The notes under the pieces are model-generated. The model did not search any database. It was not told the DNA's origin and worked only from the letters and a program-made list of their open reading frames with translations. 64,000 nt of DNA from Streptomyces sp. DG2A-72 (GTDB lineage Bacteria; Actinomycetota; Actinomycetes; Streptomycetales; Streptomycetaceae): positions 806,001 to 870,000 of the forward strand of contig NZ_JASTLC010000001.1 of NCBI RefSeq assembly GCF_030499575.1, read 5' to 3'. The position numbers and the translations under genes were made by a program. Below are positions 30,607-39,961 of the stretch, piece by piece (within the stretch, counting starts at the first letter, position 1; every line of letters begins with the position of its first letter).

Positions 30607-31974
30607 GTGAACGCACTGCACGACGAACCTGACGCCGTCCACGACGTGCTCGGAATAGGTTTCGGACCGTCAAATCTCGCACTGGCCATAGCAATCGAGG
30701 AACACAACGTCCAAGCCGCTCCCCACGAACGGATCCGCGCCGGATTCCTGGAACGCCAGGCGAGCTTCGGCTGGCACCGCGGAATGCTCATCGACGACGC
30801 GACCATGCAGGTGTCCTTCCTGAAGGACCTGGTCACCATGCGCAATCCCACGAGCGACTTCAGCTTCCTGTGCTTCCTTCGGGAGCGCGGCAGACTGGTC
30901 GACTTCCTCAACGCGAAGACCCTGTTCCCGCTGCGGATCGAGTTCCACGAGTACTTCGAGTGGGCGGCCACCCGGGTCGCGGACCTGGTCACGTACGACG
31001 CCGAGGTCCTCGCCGTGGAACCGGTCACCGCCGAGGGCGGCGAGGTCCGCTGGTTCGACGTGGTCAGCCGCGTACCCGGCGATCCACAGCGCACGGTGGT
31101 CCGCCGCACCCGCAACATCTCGGTGGCCGTGGGCCTGGAACCCCATGTGCCGCCCGACATAGCCCTCTCGGACCGCATCTGGCACAACAGCGAACTGATC
31201 CCGCGCACCCGCGAGTTGACCGGCCGGGGCGGATCGGTGCACCGCATCCTGGTCCTCGGCGCGGGACAGAGCGGCGCCGAAGCGGTCGACTACCTGCACC
31301 GCTCCTTCCCCGACTCGGAGATCTGCGCGGTCTTCGCCAAGTACGGCTACACACCCGCCGACGACAGCCCGTTCGCCAACCGGATCTTCGACCCGGAGGC
31401 CGTGGACGTCTACTTCCAGGCGCGGCCCGAGGTGAAGCAGTCCCTGTACGACTACCACCGCAGCACCAACTACTCAGTGGTCGACATGGACTTGATCGAG
31501 TCGCTGTACGCCACCATGTACCGCGAGAAGGTCCAGGGCCACGAGCGCCTCCAGCTGCGGAACGTGTCCCGCATCCGGGACGTGCGGCAACTGCCCGACC
31601 GACTCGAGGTCACCGTCGAGTACCTCCCCACCGGAGAACGGGAGGTGATCGCCTGCGATGTGCTGGTCCACGCGACCGGCTACCGCCCGCGGGAGCTCGA
31701 CCCCCTGCTGGGCCGAACCGCGAAGCTCTGCCTGCGGGACGACAACGACGCCGTACGAGTCGGACGCGACCACCGCGTGGAGGCCGCACCCGAGGTCACC
31801 GCCGGTATCTATCTGCAGGGTGCGACCGAGCACACCCACGGCCTGACTTCCACCCTTCTCTCCACGACCGCCGTACGCTCCGGCGAGATCCTCGACTCCC
31901 TGCTCACTCACCGGCGCGGGGACGCGGGCGACGCCACTGGGCAAGATTCATCAAGTCAGAGTAGCCTCACCTAA
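30607..31974 (+). CDS. L-ornithine N5-monooxygenase (SidA/PvdA/CchB family)
   Basis: 455 aa from GTG 30607, GGGGAAGGGAA 6 nt upstream. The FAD motif is DVLGIGFGPSNLALAIA, followed by FLERQASFGWHRGM and the substrate-loop sequence MQVSFLKDLVTMRNPTSDFS. The NADPH motif is ILVLGAGQSGAEAVDYL, and the ATGY motif appears as HATGYRPREL. These are the marks of NADPH- and O2-dependent N-hydroxylating monooxygenases that act on the free amino acid and supply hydroxyornithine to the NRPS. Its last codons overlap an iron-box-like sequence. The hydroxylase supports reading the module 3 pocket as hydroxyornithine. Confidence 0.95.
   Translation: MNALHDEPDAVHDVLGIGFGPSNLALAIAIEEHNVQAAPHERIRAGFLERQASFGWHRGMLIDDATMQVSFLKDLVTMRNPTSDFSFLCFLRERGRLVDFLNAKTLFPLRIEFHEYFEWAATRVADLVTYDAEVLAVEPVTAEGGEVRWFDVVSRVPGDPQRTVVRRTRNISVAVGLEPHVPPDIALSDRIWHNSELIPRTRELTGRGGSVHRILVLGAGQSGAEAVDYLHRSFPDSEICAVFAKYGYTPADDSPFANRIFDPEAVDVYFQARPEVKQSLYDYHRSTNYSVVDMDLIESLYATMYREKVQGHERLQLRNVSRIRDVRQLPDRLEVTVEYLPTGEREVIACDVLVHATGYRPRELDPLLGRTAKLCLRDDNDAVRVGRDHRVEAAPEVTAGIYLQGATEHTHGLTSTLLSTTAVRSGEILDSLLTHRRGDAGDATGQDSSSQSSLT
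31956..31974. promoter_or_regulatory. iron box overlapping the 3' end of the hydroxylase gene
   Basis: TCAGAGTAGCCTCACCTAA matches the variant consensus TTAGGTTAGGCTCACCTAA at 15 of 19 positions by my count, the right half perfectly. It spans the hydroxylase stop codon and lies 52 bp before the exporter start, so it probably controls an internal promoter for the exporter and lipoprotein genes. Confidence 0.65.
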
Positions 31975-32026
31975 GTTTTCAGCCTGTCGAGCGATTCAAC
32001 GGTCGTCCGATCCCGGAGGGGTGCGG

Positions 32027-33721
32027 GTGGGTCCTTCAAATCCGTCGGGACGGGACGTCCTGAGACGGTCGATCAAGGGGCAGCGGCGCGATGTCGCGCT
32101 CGGCGCGCTCCTCGGCTCGGGACACCAGGCGGGCGAGGCGCTGGTGCCGGTCCTCATCGGTGTCGTCATCGACCGCGCCGTCACGGACTCCGACACCGGC
32201 GCCCTGCTGCGGTGGCTCGCCGTCCTCGCCGTGGTCTACACGGGACTCGCGCTCAGCTACCGCTACGGCGCCTGGTCCGGCGACCGGGCCGCCGCGCAGG
32301 CCGAACACGACCTGCGCATCACCCTCGTACGACGCGTCCTTCATCCACGCGGCGGAGCGGAGGAAGGCCGCCTGCCCGGCGCGCTCGCCAACGTCGCCAC
32401 CGAGGACGCCAAGCGGGTCGGCGCCGTCAACATGGCACTGATGGCGGGAATTTCGGCCCTGGCCGGCATCCTTGCCTGCGCCGTCGTCCTGTTTCGGGCG
32501 TCGGTGACACTCGGCCTGGTCGTACTGCTCGGCACGCCGGTGCTGCTGTGGCTCGGCCACCTGCTGAGCAAGCCGCTGGAGTCCCGCAGCGAGGCCGAGC
32601 AGGAACGGGCCGCGCACGCCTCGGCCGTCGCCGCCGATCTGGTGTCCGGTCTGAGGATCCTCAAGGGCATCGGCGGTGAGTCGACCGCCATCACCCGCTA
32701 CCGCACCACCAGCCGCGACTCCCTCCAGGCCACCTTGAAAGCGGCCCGCGCACAGGCCTTCCAGAGCGGCATGGTGCTGACCCTGACGGGCTGTCTGATC
32801 GCCGCCGTCGCCCTCGTCGGCGGCCGGCTCGCGGCCCACGGCGACATCAGTCTGGGCCAGTTGGTGTCGGCGGTCGGGCTCGCGCTCTTCCTGCTCGGCC
32901 CGCTGGAGGTGCTCGCGTGGGTCAACGCCGAGCTCGCCCAGGGGCGCGCCTCCGCCTCCCGGATCGCGGAGGTGCTAGCCGCCCCGCACACCGTCGACGC
33001 CGGCGAGGCAGCCCTCCCCCAGCCGGTGCGCGGCGCGGTCCGGCTCAGCGGCGTCAGCCTCGGCGGGCTGCGCGACGTCGACCTGGAGGTCGCGCCCGGC
33101 GAGCTGCTCGGCGTGGTCACGACCGACCCCGCCCAGGCCACGGACCTGATGCGCGCCCTGGCCCGGCAGACCGACCCGGACTCGGGCACGGTCGAGCTGG
33201 ACGGCGTACCCCTGCGGGACCTGGATCCGGCTCAGTTGCGTACGGCGATGCTGGTGGCCGAGCACGACGCCGACCTCTTCGAGGGCACCGTCCACGACAA
33301 CGTCACGGCGTCCGCCCCGGACGGTGCCGATCCGGAGCCGGCGATGGCGGCGGCCGGGGTGGCGCAGGTCGCCCAGTCCCTGCCGGACGGCGCCGACACG
33401 GCGGTCAGCGAACGCGGCCGGTCCCTGTCGGGCGGGCAGCGCCAACGGGTCGCCCTGGCCCGCGCCTTGGCCGCCGACCGGCCTGTTCTGGTCGTCCACG
33501 ATCCGACCACCGCGGTGGACGCGGTCACCGAGGCGGGCATCGCCACCGGAATCCGGGAGATCCGCAAGGGCCGTACGACGATCCTGGTGACCACCAGCCC
33601 CGGGCTCCTGTCGGTCACCGACCGGGTCGTGTTGCTGGAGGACGGACGGGTCTGCGACACGGCTCCGCACGCCGACCTGATACGCCGTCATGAGTCCTAC
33701 CGAGCGGCGGTGGTGGCATGA
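32027..33721 (+). CDS. ABC exporter half-transporter with a decayed Walker A/B site
   Basis: 564 aa from GTG 32027 (GGAGG 7 nt upstream; GTG 32021 is too close). Residues 1-310 are a six-helix exporter membrane domain and the rest an ATPase domain. The signature SLSGGQRQRVALARAL is perfect. Where Walker A should be, the protein reads GVVTTDPAQATDLM, with no GxxGxGK and no lysine. Walker B is VLVVHDPTTAVD instead of LLLDEPT. This subunit cannot bind ATP normally, but can lend its signature to a partner. It overlaps the next exporter gene by ATGA. By position it should secrete the finished siderophore, as proposed for the exporter genes of the coelichelin cluster. Confidence 0.92.
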   Translation: MGPSNPSGRDVLRRSIKGQRRDVALGALLGSGHQAGEALVPVLIGVVIDRAVTDSDTGALLRWLAVLAVVYTGLALSYRYGAWSGDRAAAQAEHDLRITLVRRVLHPRGGAEEGRLPGALANVATEDAKRVGAVNMALMAGISALAGILACAVVLFRASVTLGLVVLLGTPVLLWLGHLLSKPLESRSEAEQERAAHASAVAADLVSGLRILKGIGGESTAITRYRTTSRDSLQATLKAARAQAFQSGMVLTLTGCLIAAVALVGGRLAAHGDISLGQLVSAVGLALFLLGPLEVLAWVNAELAQGRASASRIAEVLAAPHTVDAGEAALPQPVRGAVRLSGVSLGGLRDVDLEVAPGELLGVVTTDPAQATDLMRALARQTDPDSGTVELDGVPLRDLDPAQLRTAMLVAEHDADLFEGTVHDNVTASAPDGADPEPAMAAAGVAQVAQSLPDGADTAVSERGRSLSGGQRQRVALARALAADRPVLVVHDPTTAVDAVTEAGIATGIREIRKGRTTILVTTSPGLLSVTDRVVLLEDGRVCDTAPHADLIRRHESYRAAVVA

Positions 33722-35529
33722 CCGACCCGACCCCCACCCGCGAACTGCTGCCCACGGCGACGCCGGTCCGCACCCGGGCCGCGGTCCGTGAACTCGTCCG
33801 TCCGCACCGGCGCCTGATGCTCACCGCTTTCGCCGTGATGACCGCGGCGACCGGGGTCGGGCTGCTCATCCAGCCGCTGCTCGGCCGCATCGTGGACGTG
33901 GTCGCCGAGCACCGCCCGGCCGACGACCTCACCCTGCCCGTCGTCCTGCTGGTGCTGGTCGCCGTCGTGCAGGGCGGCGCCACCACGCTCGGTCTGTCAC
34001 TGGTCTCCCGGCTCGGCGAGACGGTACTGGCGCAGTTGCGCGAACGGTTCGTGGAGCGGGCCCTGCGACTGCCCCTGGAACAGGTGGAGAAGGCAGGCTC
34101 CGGAGATCTCAACGCCCGGGTCACCCGGGACGTCTCGGTGGTCGGCGAGGCGGTGCGCAACGCGCTGCCCGAACTGGCCCGCTCCCTGCTGGCCATCGTG
34201 CTGACCCTGGCCGCGATGGCGGCGCTGGACTGGCGGTTCCTGCTGGCGGCCCTGCTCGCCGTGCCCGTCCAGGCGGGGACCGCACGCTGGTACGTACGCC
34301 ATGCCGTCCCCCTCTACGCCGAGCAGCGCATCGCCATGGGGTCCCAGCAACAGCAGCTCCTGGACACCATCGCGGGCGCCGCAACGGTACGGGCGTTCCG
34401 GATGGAGGAGCAGCACGCCGCACACGTGACCAAGCGCTCCTCGGCCGCGGTGGCGCTGACCATGCGCGGGGTGCGGCTGGTGCTCGACTTCTACAACCGG
34501 CTGCACATCGCCGAGTACACCGGCCTCGCCGCCGTCCTCGTCACCGGCTTCCTGCTGGTGCGCGGCGACTCCGTATCCATCGGCACCGCCACGGCTGCCG
34601 CGCTCTACTTCCACAGTCTGTTCACCCCCATCAACTCGGCCCTCGTCCTGCTGGACGACGCCCAGTCGGCGACGGCGGCGCTCGCCCGGCTGGTCGGGGT
34701 CGCGGACGGACCGGCGACCGAGGCATCAACCGGAGCACCGAGTCCGTACGACCGTCCCGAGTCCGGCGCGGTGACGGTGACGGGCGTCCATCACGCGTAC
34801 GAGCCCGGCCGTCCCGTCCTGCACGACGTGCACCTCACCCTCGCGGCCGGCGAACGCGTCGCCCTCGTCGGCGCGAGCGGCGCGGGCAAGACGACGCTGG
34901 CCAAGCTGATCGCGGGCGTGCACCGGCCGACCGCCGGCTCGGTACAGCTGAACGCTCCCACCGACGGCCTGCCCGTGGCCCTGGTGACCCAGGAGACACA
35001 TGTCTTCGCCGGGCCGCTCGCCGACGATCTGCGCCTGGCGCGCGCCGACGCCACGGACCAGGACCTGCGCGCGGCACTCGCCAAGGTGGATGCGCTGGAC
35101 TGGGCCGAGGCGCTGCCGGAGGGTCTGGCCACCGTCGTCGGCGAGGGCGGACACCGCCTCACCGCCGCCCAGGTGCAGCAACTGGCCCTGGCCCGGCTGG
35201 TCCTGGCCGATCCGCCGGTGGCCGTGCTCGACGAGGCCACGGCCGAGGCGGGCAGCACCGGCGCCCGCCTGCTGGAGAAGGCGGCGGAGCGGGCGATCGA
35301 GCACCGCACCGCGCTCGTCGTCGCCCACCGCCTCACCCAGGCCGCCGACGCGGACCGGATCGTCGTCATGGACGGCGGCCGGATCGTGCAGAGCGGAACC
35401 CACGACGAACTGTGCGCGACCGCGGGCCCCTACGCCTCCCTGTGGCAGGCGTGGTCCGGCACCCGCACACCCGTCGACGAGCCCCCCACGCCCCGTCCCA
35501 GCACCGACACAACCAAGAAGGACCATTGA
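33718..35529 (+). CDS. ABC exporter half-transporter with intact Walker A/B but decayed signature
   Basis: 603 aa; ATG 33718 overlaps the preceding stop (ATGA). It has an N-terminal exporter membrane domain (about 1-310) and an ATPase domain with Walker A ALVGASGAGKTTLAKL, Walker B VAVLDEATAEAG and H-loop VVAHRLTQAAD. The LSGGQ signature is replaced by RLTAAQVQQLALARL. This is the mirror image of the preceding subunit, so the pair should form a heterodimer with one competent ATP site. The Ser/Thr-rich C-terminus (TRTPVDEPPTPRPSTD) is probably disordered. Its stop overlaps the ATG of the lipoprotein gene by one base (TGATG). Confidence 0.93.
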   Translation: MTDPTPTRELLPTATPVRTRAAVRELVRPHRRLMLTAFAVMTAATGVGLLIQPLLGRIVDVVAEHRPADDLTLPVVLLVLVAVVQGGATTLGLSLVSRLGETVLAQLRERFVERALRLPLEQVEKAGSGDLNARVTRDVSVVGEAVRNALPELARSLLAIVLTLAAMAALDWRFLLAALLAVPVQAGTARWYVRHAVPLYAEQRIAMGSQQQQLLDTIAGAATVRAFRMEEQHAAHVTKRSSAAVALTMRGVRLVLDFYNRLHIAEYTGLAAVLVTGFLLVRGDSVSIGTATAAALYFHSLFTPINSALVLLDDAQSATAALARLVGVADGPATEASTGAPSPYDRPESGAVTVTGVHHAYEPGRPVLHDVHLTLAAGERVALVGASGAGKTTLAKLIAGVHRPTAGSVQLNAPTDGLPVALVTQETHVFAGPLADDLRLARADATDQDLRAALAKVDALDWAEALPEGLATVVGEGGHRLTAAQVQQLALARLVLADPPVAVLDEATAEAGSTGARLLEKAAERAIEHRTALVVAHRLTQAADADRIVVMDGGRIVQSGTHDELCATAGPYASLWQAWSGTRTPVDEPPTPRPSTDTTKKDH

Positions 35530-36590
35530 TGCTCGGCTCTCTCAGAGGCACCCGGCTCGCCGCGGCACTCGCCTCCGCGCTGCTCCTCTTCGTCACGGTC
35601 ACGGCCTGCGGATCCGACGACGGCTCCGACACGGCGGGCTCGGAAGCCACCGGGTCCTCGAGCACCGCTTTCCCGGTGACCGTCCCGCACAAGTACGGCA
35701 GTACGACCATCAAGTCCGAGCCGAAGCGGATCGTCACGGTCGGTCTGACCGACCAGGACGCCGTGCTCGCGCTGGGCAAGGTGCCCGTGGGCACGACCGA
35801 GTGGCTCGGCGGCTACAAGGGCGCGATCGGCCCCTGGGCCACGGACAAGCTGGGCAGCGCGGCGGCCCCGACGGTCCTCAAGGACACCGGCACCGGCCCG
35901 CAGACGGAGAAGATCGCCGCGCTCAACCCGGACCTGATCCTCGCCGTCTACGGCGGCCTGACCAAGGAGCAGTACGACACCCTGTCGAAGTTCGCCCCGG
36001 TGGTCGCCCAGCCCAAGGAGTACAACGACTTCGGCGTGCCGTGGCAGAACCAGACCGAGATCATCGGCAAGGCGCTCGGCCAGGAGGCCAAGGCCAAGGA
36101 CCTCGTCGCGGGCGTCGAGACCGACTTCAAGAAGGCGACCGACGAACACCCGGAGTTCGCCAAGTCCAGCGCCGTGATGGCGACGCCGTACGAGGGCATC
36201 TTCGTCTTCGGCAGCCAGGACCCGCGCTCGCGTCTGCTCACGGACCTCGGCTTCACCCTGCCCAAGGACCTGGACAAGGTCATCGGTGACGAGTTCGGTG
36301 CCAACATCAGCAAGGAGCGCACCGACCTGCTGGACACCGACGCGATCGTCTGGATCGTCTCCGACACCGCCAAGGACAAGGCCGAGCTGCGCAAGGACTC
36401 CCTGTACGCCGATCTGACGGTGGCGAAGGAGGACCGTGAGGTCTTCGTCAAGGAGAGCAGCGACTACGGCAACTCGGTCTCCTTCGTGACGGTGCTGAGC
36501 CTGCCCTACATGCTCGAGCGTCTGGTGCCGCAGCTCGCCGCGGCGGTCGACGGAGAGACCTCGACGAAGGTGACCGAGCCGACGTCCTGA
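35529..36590 (+). CDS. siderophore-binding lipoprotein (FecB/FhuD type)
   Basis: 353 aa; ATG 35529 shares one base with the preceding stop and follows AAGGA. The signal peptide ends in a lipobox VTAC with Cys27, followed by a Gly/Ser/Asp-rich tether. The mature part has the helical-backbone binding protein pattern: RIVTVGLTDQDAVLALG, the KIAALNPDLILAVYGGLT hinge segment and a C-terminal YMLERLVPQL helix. It would capture the ferric siderophore outside the membrane and deliver it to the FecCD-ATPase importer encoded upstream. Being co-translated with the exporter genes ties uptake and secretion together. A hairpin terminator follows. Confidence 0.94.
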   Translation: MLGSLRGTRLAAALASALLLFVTVTACGSDDGSDTAGSEATGSSSTAFPVTVPHKYGSTTIKSEPKRIVTVGLTDQDAVLALGKVPVGTTEWLGGYKGAIGPWATDKLGSAAAPTVLKDTGTGPQTEKIAALNPDLILAVYGGLTKEQYDTLSKFAPVVAQPKEYNDFGVPWQNQTEIIGKALGQEAKAKDLVAGVETDFKKATDEHPEFAKSSAVMATPYEGIFVFGSQDPRSRLLTDLGFTLPKDLDKVIGDEFGANISKERTDLLDTDAIVWIVSDTAKDKAELRKDSLYADLTVAKEDREVFVKESSDYGNSVSFVTVLSLPYMLERLVPQLAAAVDGETSTKVTEPTS

Positions 36591-36610
36591 CGCTCCACCC
36601 GGACATGCGT

Positions 36611-36641
36611 GGAGGCCGGTCGCAGCAGCCGACCGGCCTCC
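36611..36641. terminator. bidirectional hairpin terminator
   Basis: A perfect 12-bp stem, GGAGGCCGGTCG (36611-36622) with CGACCGGCCTCC (36630-36641), and a 7-nt loop. It lies between the convergent lipoprotein gene and the copper-associated gene and closes the siderophore cluster. Confidence 0.85.
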
Positions 36642-36644
36642 GTC

Positions 36645-37577
36645 TCAGTGCCCGTGCCCTTCTGCTTCTTCGTGCGCGGGCTCTTCCGCCGTCGCCTGTC
36701 CGGCGTGGACCGTGAAGGCCGCGGTGTGGACGGTGCCCTCGTGCTTGAAGTCGAGGAACAGCCGGTAGGTCCCGCTGCTCGGTGCCGTGGCCGAGAAGGA
36801 GATGTTGGGGCCCGGCTTCGTCGAGGTGTTGGGGTGCACATGGAGGTAGGCGAGGTCGCCGGAGCGCAGGGCGACCAGATGGCCGTAGGCACCCAGGTAG
36901 GGCTGGAGGTCGGTGACCGGCCTGCCCTTGCGGGACACCGTCAGCTTCAGCTCGCTCTCGGTGCTCGGGCGCAGGCCGCCGGACAGCTCGACCTCGTAGC
37001 CGTCGACCCTCGCGGTGTCGCTGGGCGCGGGCAGTGGCTTCGGCTCATAGGGGCCCGCTGCCGCCAGGTCCGCGCCGAGGGTGAGGTTCTCCGCGCCCTT
37101 CTTCGCCGGGGTGAAGTCGGCGAAGACGCGGTAGCCACCCGCGCGGGGCAGTTCGACGGGGATGCTCCAGGTGCCGTCGGCGGCGCGGGTGGGGTGCAGA
37201 CGGCGGTAGGTGATCAGGTCGCGTGAGGCCACGATGAGGTGCAGTTCCTTGTCGTGCTCGCGCCGGTAGGCGGTGACGGCGTCGCCGCCGGCGTCCCGGA
37301 TCGTGAAGCGCAGCTCGCTCCGCTCCCCGGCGGTGACGCGCGGGGTCTTCAGGTCGAGGGTGTAGCCGCCTTCGGAGATCTGCAGTCCGCCGGCCGGTGC
37401 CGCTTCATGCCCGCCGTGGTCGTCCCCTCCCTCCGTTGCCGCTTCGGTGTGCGTGTCGTGCCGCGCGGGCGGGCGGTCTTCTACGACCGGGGCGACACCC
37501 TGGCCCACGCCGTAGGCGGTGCCGAAGGTGGCGGCCAGCGCGGCGGCGAATGCGGTGAGCTTCAGTGCGGTGCGCAT
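36645..37577 (-). CDS. secreted His-rich protein, probably copper-associated
   Basis: 310 aa from ATG 37577, GGAGA upstream. A Sec-type signal peptide (MRTALKLTAFAAALAATFG) is followed by a His/Asp-rich segment (RHDTHTEAATEGGDDHGGHE). Two beta-sandwich-like repeats follow, each with a conserved loop: DKELHLIVASRDLITYRRLHP and YLGAYGHLVALRSGDLAYLHVHP (shown in parts: YLGAYGHL, DLAYLHVHP). The tail ends HEEAEGHGH. I know no characterised function. The histidine clusters and the shared CsoR-like promoter region with copA suggest a periplasm-equivalent copper-binding protein. That role is inference; the exported state is well supported. Confidence 0.8.
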   Translation of the reverse strand: MRTALKLTAFAAALAATFGTAYGVGQGVAPVVEDRPPARHDTHTEAATEGGDDHGGHEAAPAGGLQISEGGYTLDLKTPRVTAGERSELRFTIRDAGGDAVTAYRREHDKELHLIVASRDLITYRRLHPTRAADGTWSIPVELPRAGGYRVFADFTPAKKGAENLTLGADLAAAGPYEPKPLPAPSDTARVDGYEVELSGGLRPSTESELKLTVSRKGRPVTDLQPYLGAYGHLVALRSGDLAYLHVHPNTSTKPGPNISFSATAPSSGTYRLFLDFKHEGTVHTAAFTVHAGQATAEEPAHEEAEGHGH

Positions 37578-37613
37578 GGTGTTCTCCGATCTCCGGGCTT
37601 CTCTGCGATCGAC

Positions 37614-37632
37614 CATACCCCCAGGGGGTATG
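37614..37632. promoter_or_regulatory. CsoR-like copper operator 1
   Basis: CATACCCCCAGGGGGTATG is a perfect 19-bp palindrome with a central A, matching the actinobacterial CsoR operator pattern (ATACCCC...GGGGTAT). It lies 36 bp before the start of the His-rich secreted protein gene. Confidence 0.85.
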
Positions 37633-37662
37633 AAGTCAAGGCTTCGACGCGCTTTACTCTTG

Positions 37663-37679
37663 ATACCCCGCAGGGGTAT
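37663..37679. promoter_or_regulatory. CsoR-like copper operator 2
   Basis: ATACCCCGCAGGGGTAT, a perfect dyad around GCA, 53 bp upstream of the chosen copA start. Cu(I) binding to CsoR releases it from such sites, so both divergent genes should be induced by copper. Confidence 0.85.
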
Positions 37680-37732
37680 ACATGACGACGGAAGAAGGAT
37701 ACCCCGACCCCGTATGCAGTCCAGGAGCGATG

Positions 37733-39961
37733 ATGGCCAGTAACCAGGTCGAACTCGTCATCGGCGGCATGACCTGCGCCTCGTGCGCGGCACGCGTCGA
37801 GAAGAAGCTCAACCGCATGGACGGGGTCACGGCCACCGTCAACTACGCCACCGAGAAGGCCAGGGTCAGCTACACCGGTGAGGTCTCCGTCCCGGAGCTG
37901 ATAGCCACGGTCGAGGCGACGGGGTACACCGCGCAGGAGCCCGCGCGGGCCGACCCCGAGCCCGAGCAGACCGACCATGAGCTCCGATCCCTCCGGCAGC
38001 GGCTGCTCACCTCGGTCGCGCTCGCCGTCCCCGTGATCGCGATGGCCATGATTCCCGCCCTGCAGTTCGAGAACTGGCAATGGCTTTCCCTGACGCTGGC
38101 GGCGCCCGTCGTGACGTACGCCGGATGGCCCTTCCATCAGGCGGCGCTGACCAATGCCCGCCATGGTGCGGCCACGATGGACACGCTGATCTCGGTGGGT
38201 ACGTCGGCGGCGTTCCTGTGGTCGCTGTGGGCGCTGTTCTTCGGGACCGCGGGCACGCCAGGGATGACGCATCCCTTCGAGCTGACCATCGCCCGCGGAG
38301 ACGGCGCCGGGAACATCTACCTGGAGGCCGCGGCCGGCGTCACCATGTTCATCCTGGCCGGGCGCTACTTCGAGGCCCGCTCGAAGCGCAAGGCGGGAGC
38401 CGCTCTCAAGGCGCTGCTGGAGCTGGGTGCGAAGGACGTCACCGTGCTGCGCCCGGACGGCCGCGAACAGACCGTCCCCGTCGCCGAGTTGACGGTCGGC
38501 GACCGCTTCCTGGTGCGTCCCGGCGAGAAGATCGCCACTGACGGGACGGTCGTCGAGGGCTCCTCCGCCATCGACGCGTCCATGCTCACCGGCGAGTCCG
38601 TGCCGGTTGAGGTGTCCCAGGGCGATCCGGTCACCGGCGCCACGGTCAACGCGGGCGGGCGGCTCGTCGTCGAGGCCGTACGGGTCGGCGCGGACACCCA
38701 GCTCGCCCGGATGGCCAAGCTGGTGGAGGACGCGCAGAACGGGAAGGCCGCCGCGCAGCGGCTCGCGGACCGGATCTCCGCCGTGTTCGTGCCGGTCGTG
38801 ATCGCCCTGGCCCTGGGCACCCTCGGCTTCTGGCTGGGCAACGGCGCCGGGCTGACGGCCGCGTTCACGGCCGCCGTCGCAGTCCTGATCATCGCCTGCC
38901 CGTGCGCCCTGGGTCTCGCCACCCCGACCGCGCTGCTGGTCGGCACGGGCCGGGGCGCCCAGCTCGGCATCCTGATCAAGGGTCCTGAGGTGCTGGAGTC
39001 CACCCGCAAGGTCGACACCGTCGTCCTCGACAAGACGGGCACGGTCACCACCGGCCGGATGACGCTGCTCGCCGTGCACACCGCCGATGGAGGCGACGAG
39101 TCCGAAGTCCTGCGGCTGGCGGGCGCGTTGGAGCACGCCTCCGAGCACCCGATCGCCCGAGCCGTGGCCGACGGAGCACTGGAGAAGCTGGGCGCGCTGC
39201 CCACGCCCGAGGACTTCGCGAACGTGCCCGGTCTGGGCGTGCAGGGCGTCGTCGACGGCCACGCCGTCCTCGTCGGGCGGGAACGGCTGCTCGCCGACTG
39301 GGCGCTGGAGCTGCCCGAGGAGCTGAAGCGGGCCAAGTCCGAGGCCGAGGCGGCCGGGCGCACCGCGATCGCCGTCGCCTGGGACGGGGAGGCGCGGGCG
39401 GTCCTCGAAGTCGCCGACGCGGTCAAGGAGACCAGCCCGGAGGCGATCGAGCGGCTGCGCGGCCTCGGTCTGACCCCGATCCTGCTGACCGGAGACAACC
39501 GGACCGTGGCCGAGTCGGTCGCACGCCAGGTCGGCATCGCGCCCGAGGACGTGTTCGCCGAGGTACTGCCGCAGGACAAGGCCGCCGTCGTCAAGCGCCT
39601 TCAGAGCGAGGGCCGTTCGGTCGCCATGGTCGGTGACGGCGTCAACGACGCGGCCGCGCTCGCGCAGGCCGACCTGGGACTGGCCATGGGTACCGGCACC
39701 GATGCGGCGATCGAGGCGAGCGACCTGACGCTCGTACGAGGCGATCTGCGGGCCGCCGCCGACGCCGTCCGGCTGGCCCGACGGACCCTCGGCACCATCC
39801 GGTCCAACCTGTTCTGGGCCTTCGCCTACAACCTGGCCGCCCTGCCGCTCGCCGCGGCCGGACTGCTCAACCCGATGATCGCCGGCGGAACCATGGCGTT
39901 GTCCTCGGTGTTCGTCGTCGCCAACTCCCTGCGCCTGCGCACTTTCAGGCCCCTGGGGTGA
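37733..39961 (+). CDS. copA: copper-exporting P1B-type ATPase CopA
   Basis: 742 aa from ATG 37733 (AGGAG 5 nt upstream). An ATG at 37682 directly abuts the operator and has no ribosome site. There is one N-terminal heavy-metal domain, [19 protein letters not shown]-type ATPase landmarks follow: TGES in [10 protein letters not shown], the Cu(I)-specific CPC in [17 protein letters not shown], phosphorylation motif [18 protein letters not shown], and the hinge [12 protein letters not shown]. About eight membrane helices surround the CPC. It pumps Cu(I) out of the cytoplasm using ATP. Two CsoR-like operators upstream indicate copper-inducible expression. CPC and the downstream YN/MSS-type helices (AYNLAA, MALSS) mark it as P1B-1. 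Confidence 0.96.
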   Translation: MASNQVELVIGGMTCASCAARVEKKLNRMDGVTATVNYATEKARVSYTGEVSVPELIATVEATGYTAQEPARADPEPEQTDHELRSLRQRLLTSVALAVPVIAMAMIPALQFENWQWLSLTLAAPVVTYAGWPFHQAALTNARHGAATMDTLISVGTSAAFLWSLWALFFGTAGTPGMTHPFELTIARGDGAGNIYLEAAAGVTMFILAGRYFEARSKRKAGAALKALLELGAKDVTVLRPDGREQTVPVAELTVGDRFLVRPGEKIATDGTVVEGSSAIDASMLTGESVPVEVSQGDPVTGATVNAGGRLVVEAVRVGADTQLARMAKLVEDAQNGKAAAQRLADRISAVFVPVVIALALGTLGFWLGNGAGLTAAFTAAVAVLIIACPCALGLATPTALLVGTGRGAQLGILIKGPEVLESTRKVDTVVLDKTGTVTTGRMTLLAVHTADGGDESEVLRLAGALEHASEHPIARAVADGALEKLGALPTPEDFANVPGLGVQGVVDGHAVLVGRERLLADWALELPEELKRAKSEAEAAGRTAIAVAWDGEARAVLEVADAVKETSPEAIERLRGLGLTPILLTGDNRTVAESVARQVGIAPEDVFAEVLPQDKAAVVKRLQSEGRSVAMVGDGVNDAAALAQADLGLAMGTGTDAAIEASDLTLVRGDLRAAADAVRLARRTLGTIRSNLFWAFAYNLAALPLAAAGLLNPMIAGGTMALSSVFVVANSLRLRTFRPLG

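Noticed and set aside
37699..37716. A third CsoR-like site (ATACCCCGACCCCGTAT)
   Set aside because: The second half is ACCCCGTAT, not GGGGTAT, so the dyad is broken. It also lies between the promoter and the ribosome site of copA.
37682..37732. copA starting at ATG 37682
   Set aside because: It would abut the operator with no ribosome site, and the extra 17 residues precede the heavy-metal domain without homology. ATG 37733 has AGGAG.
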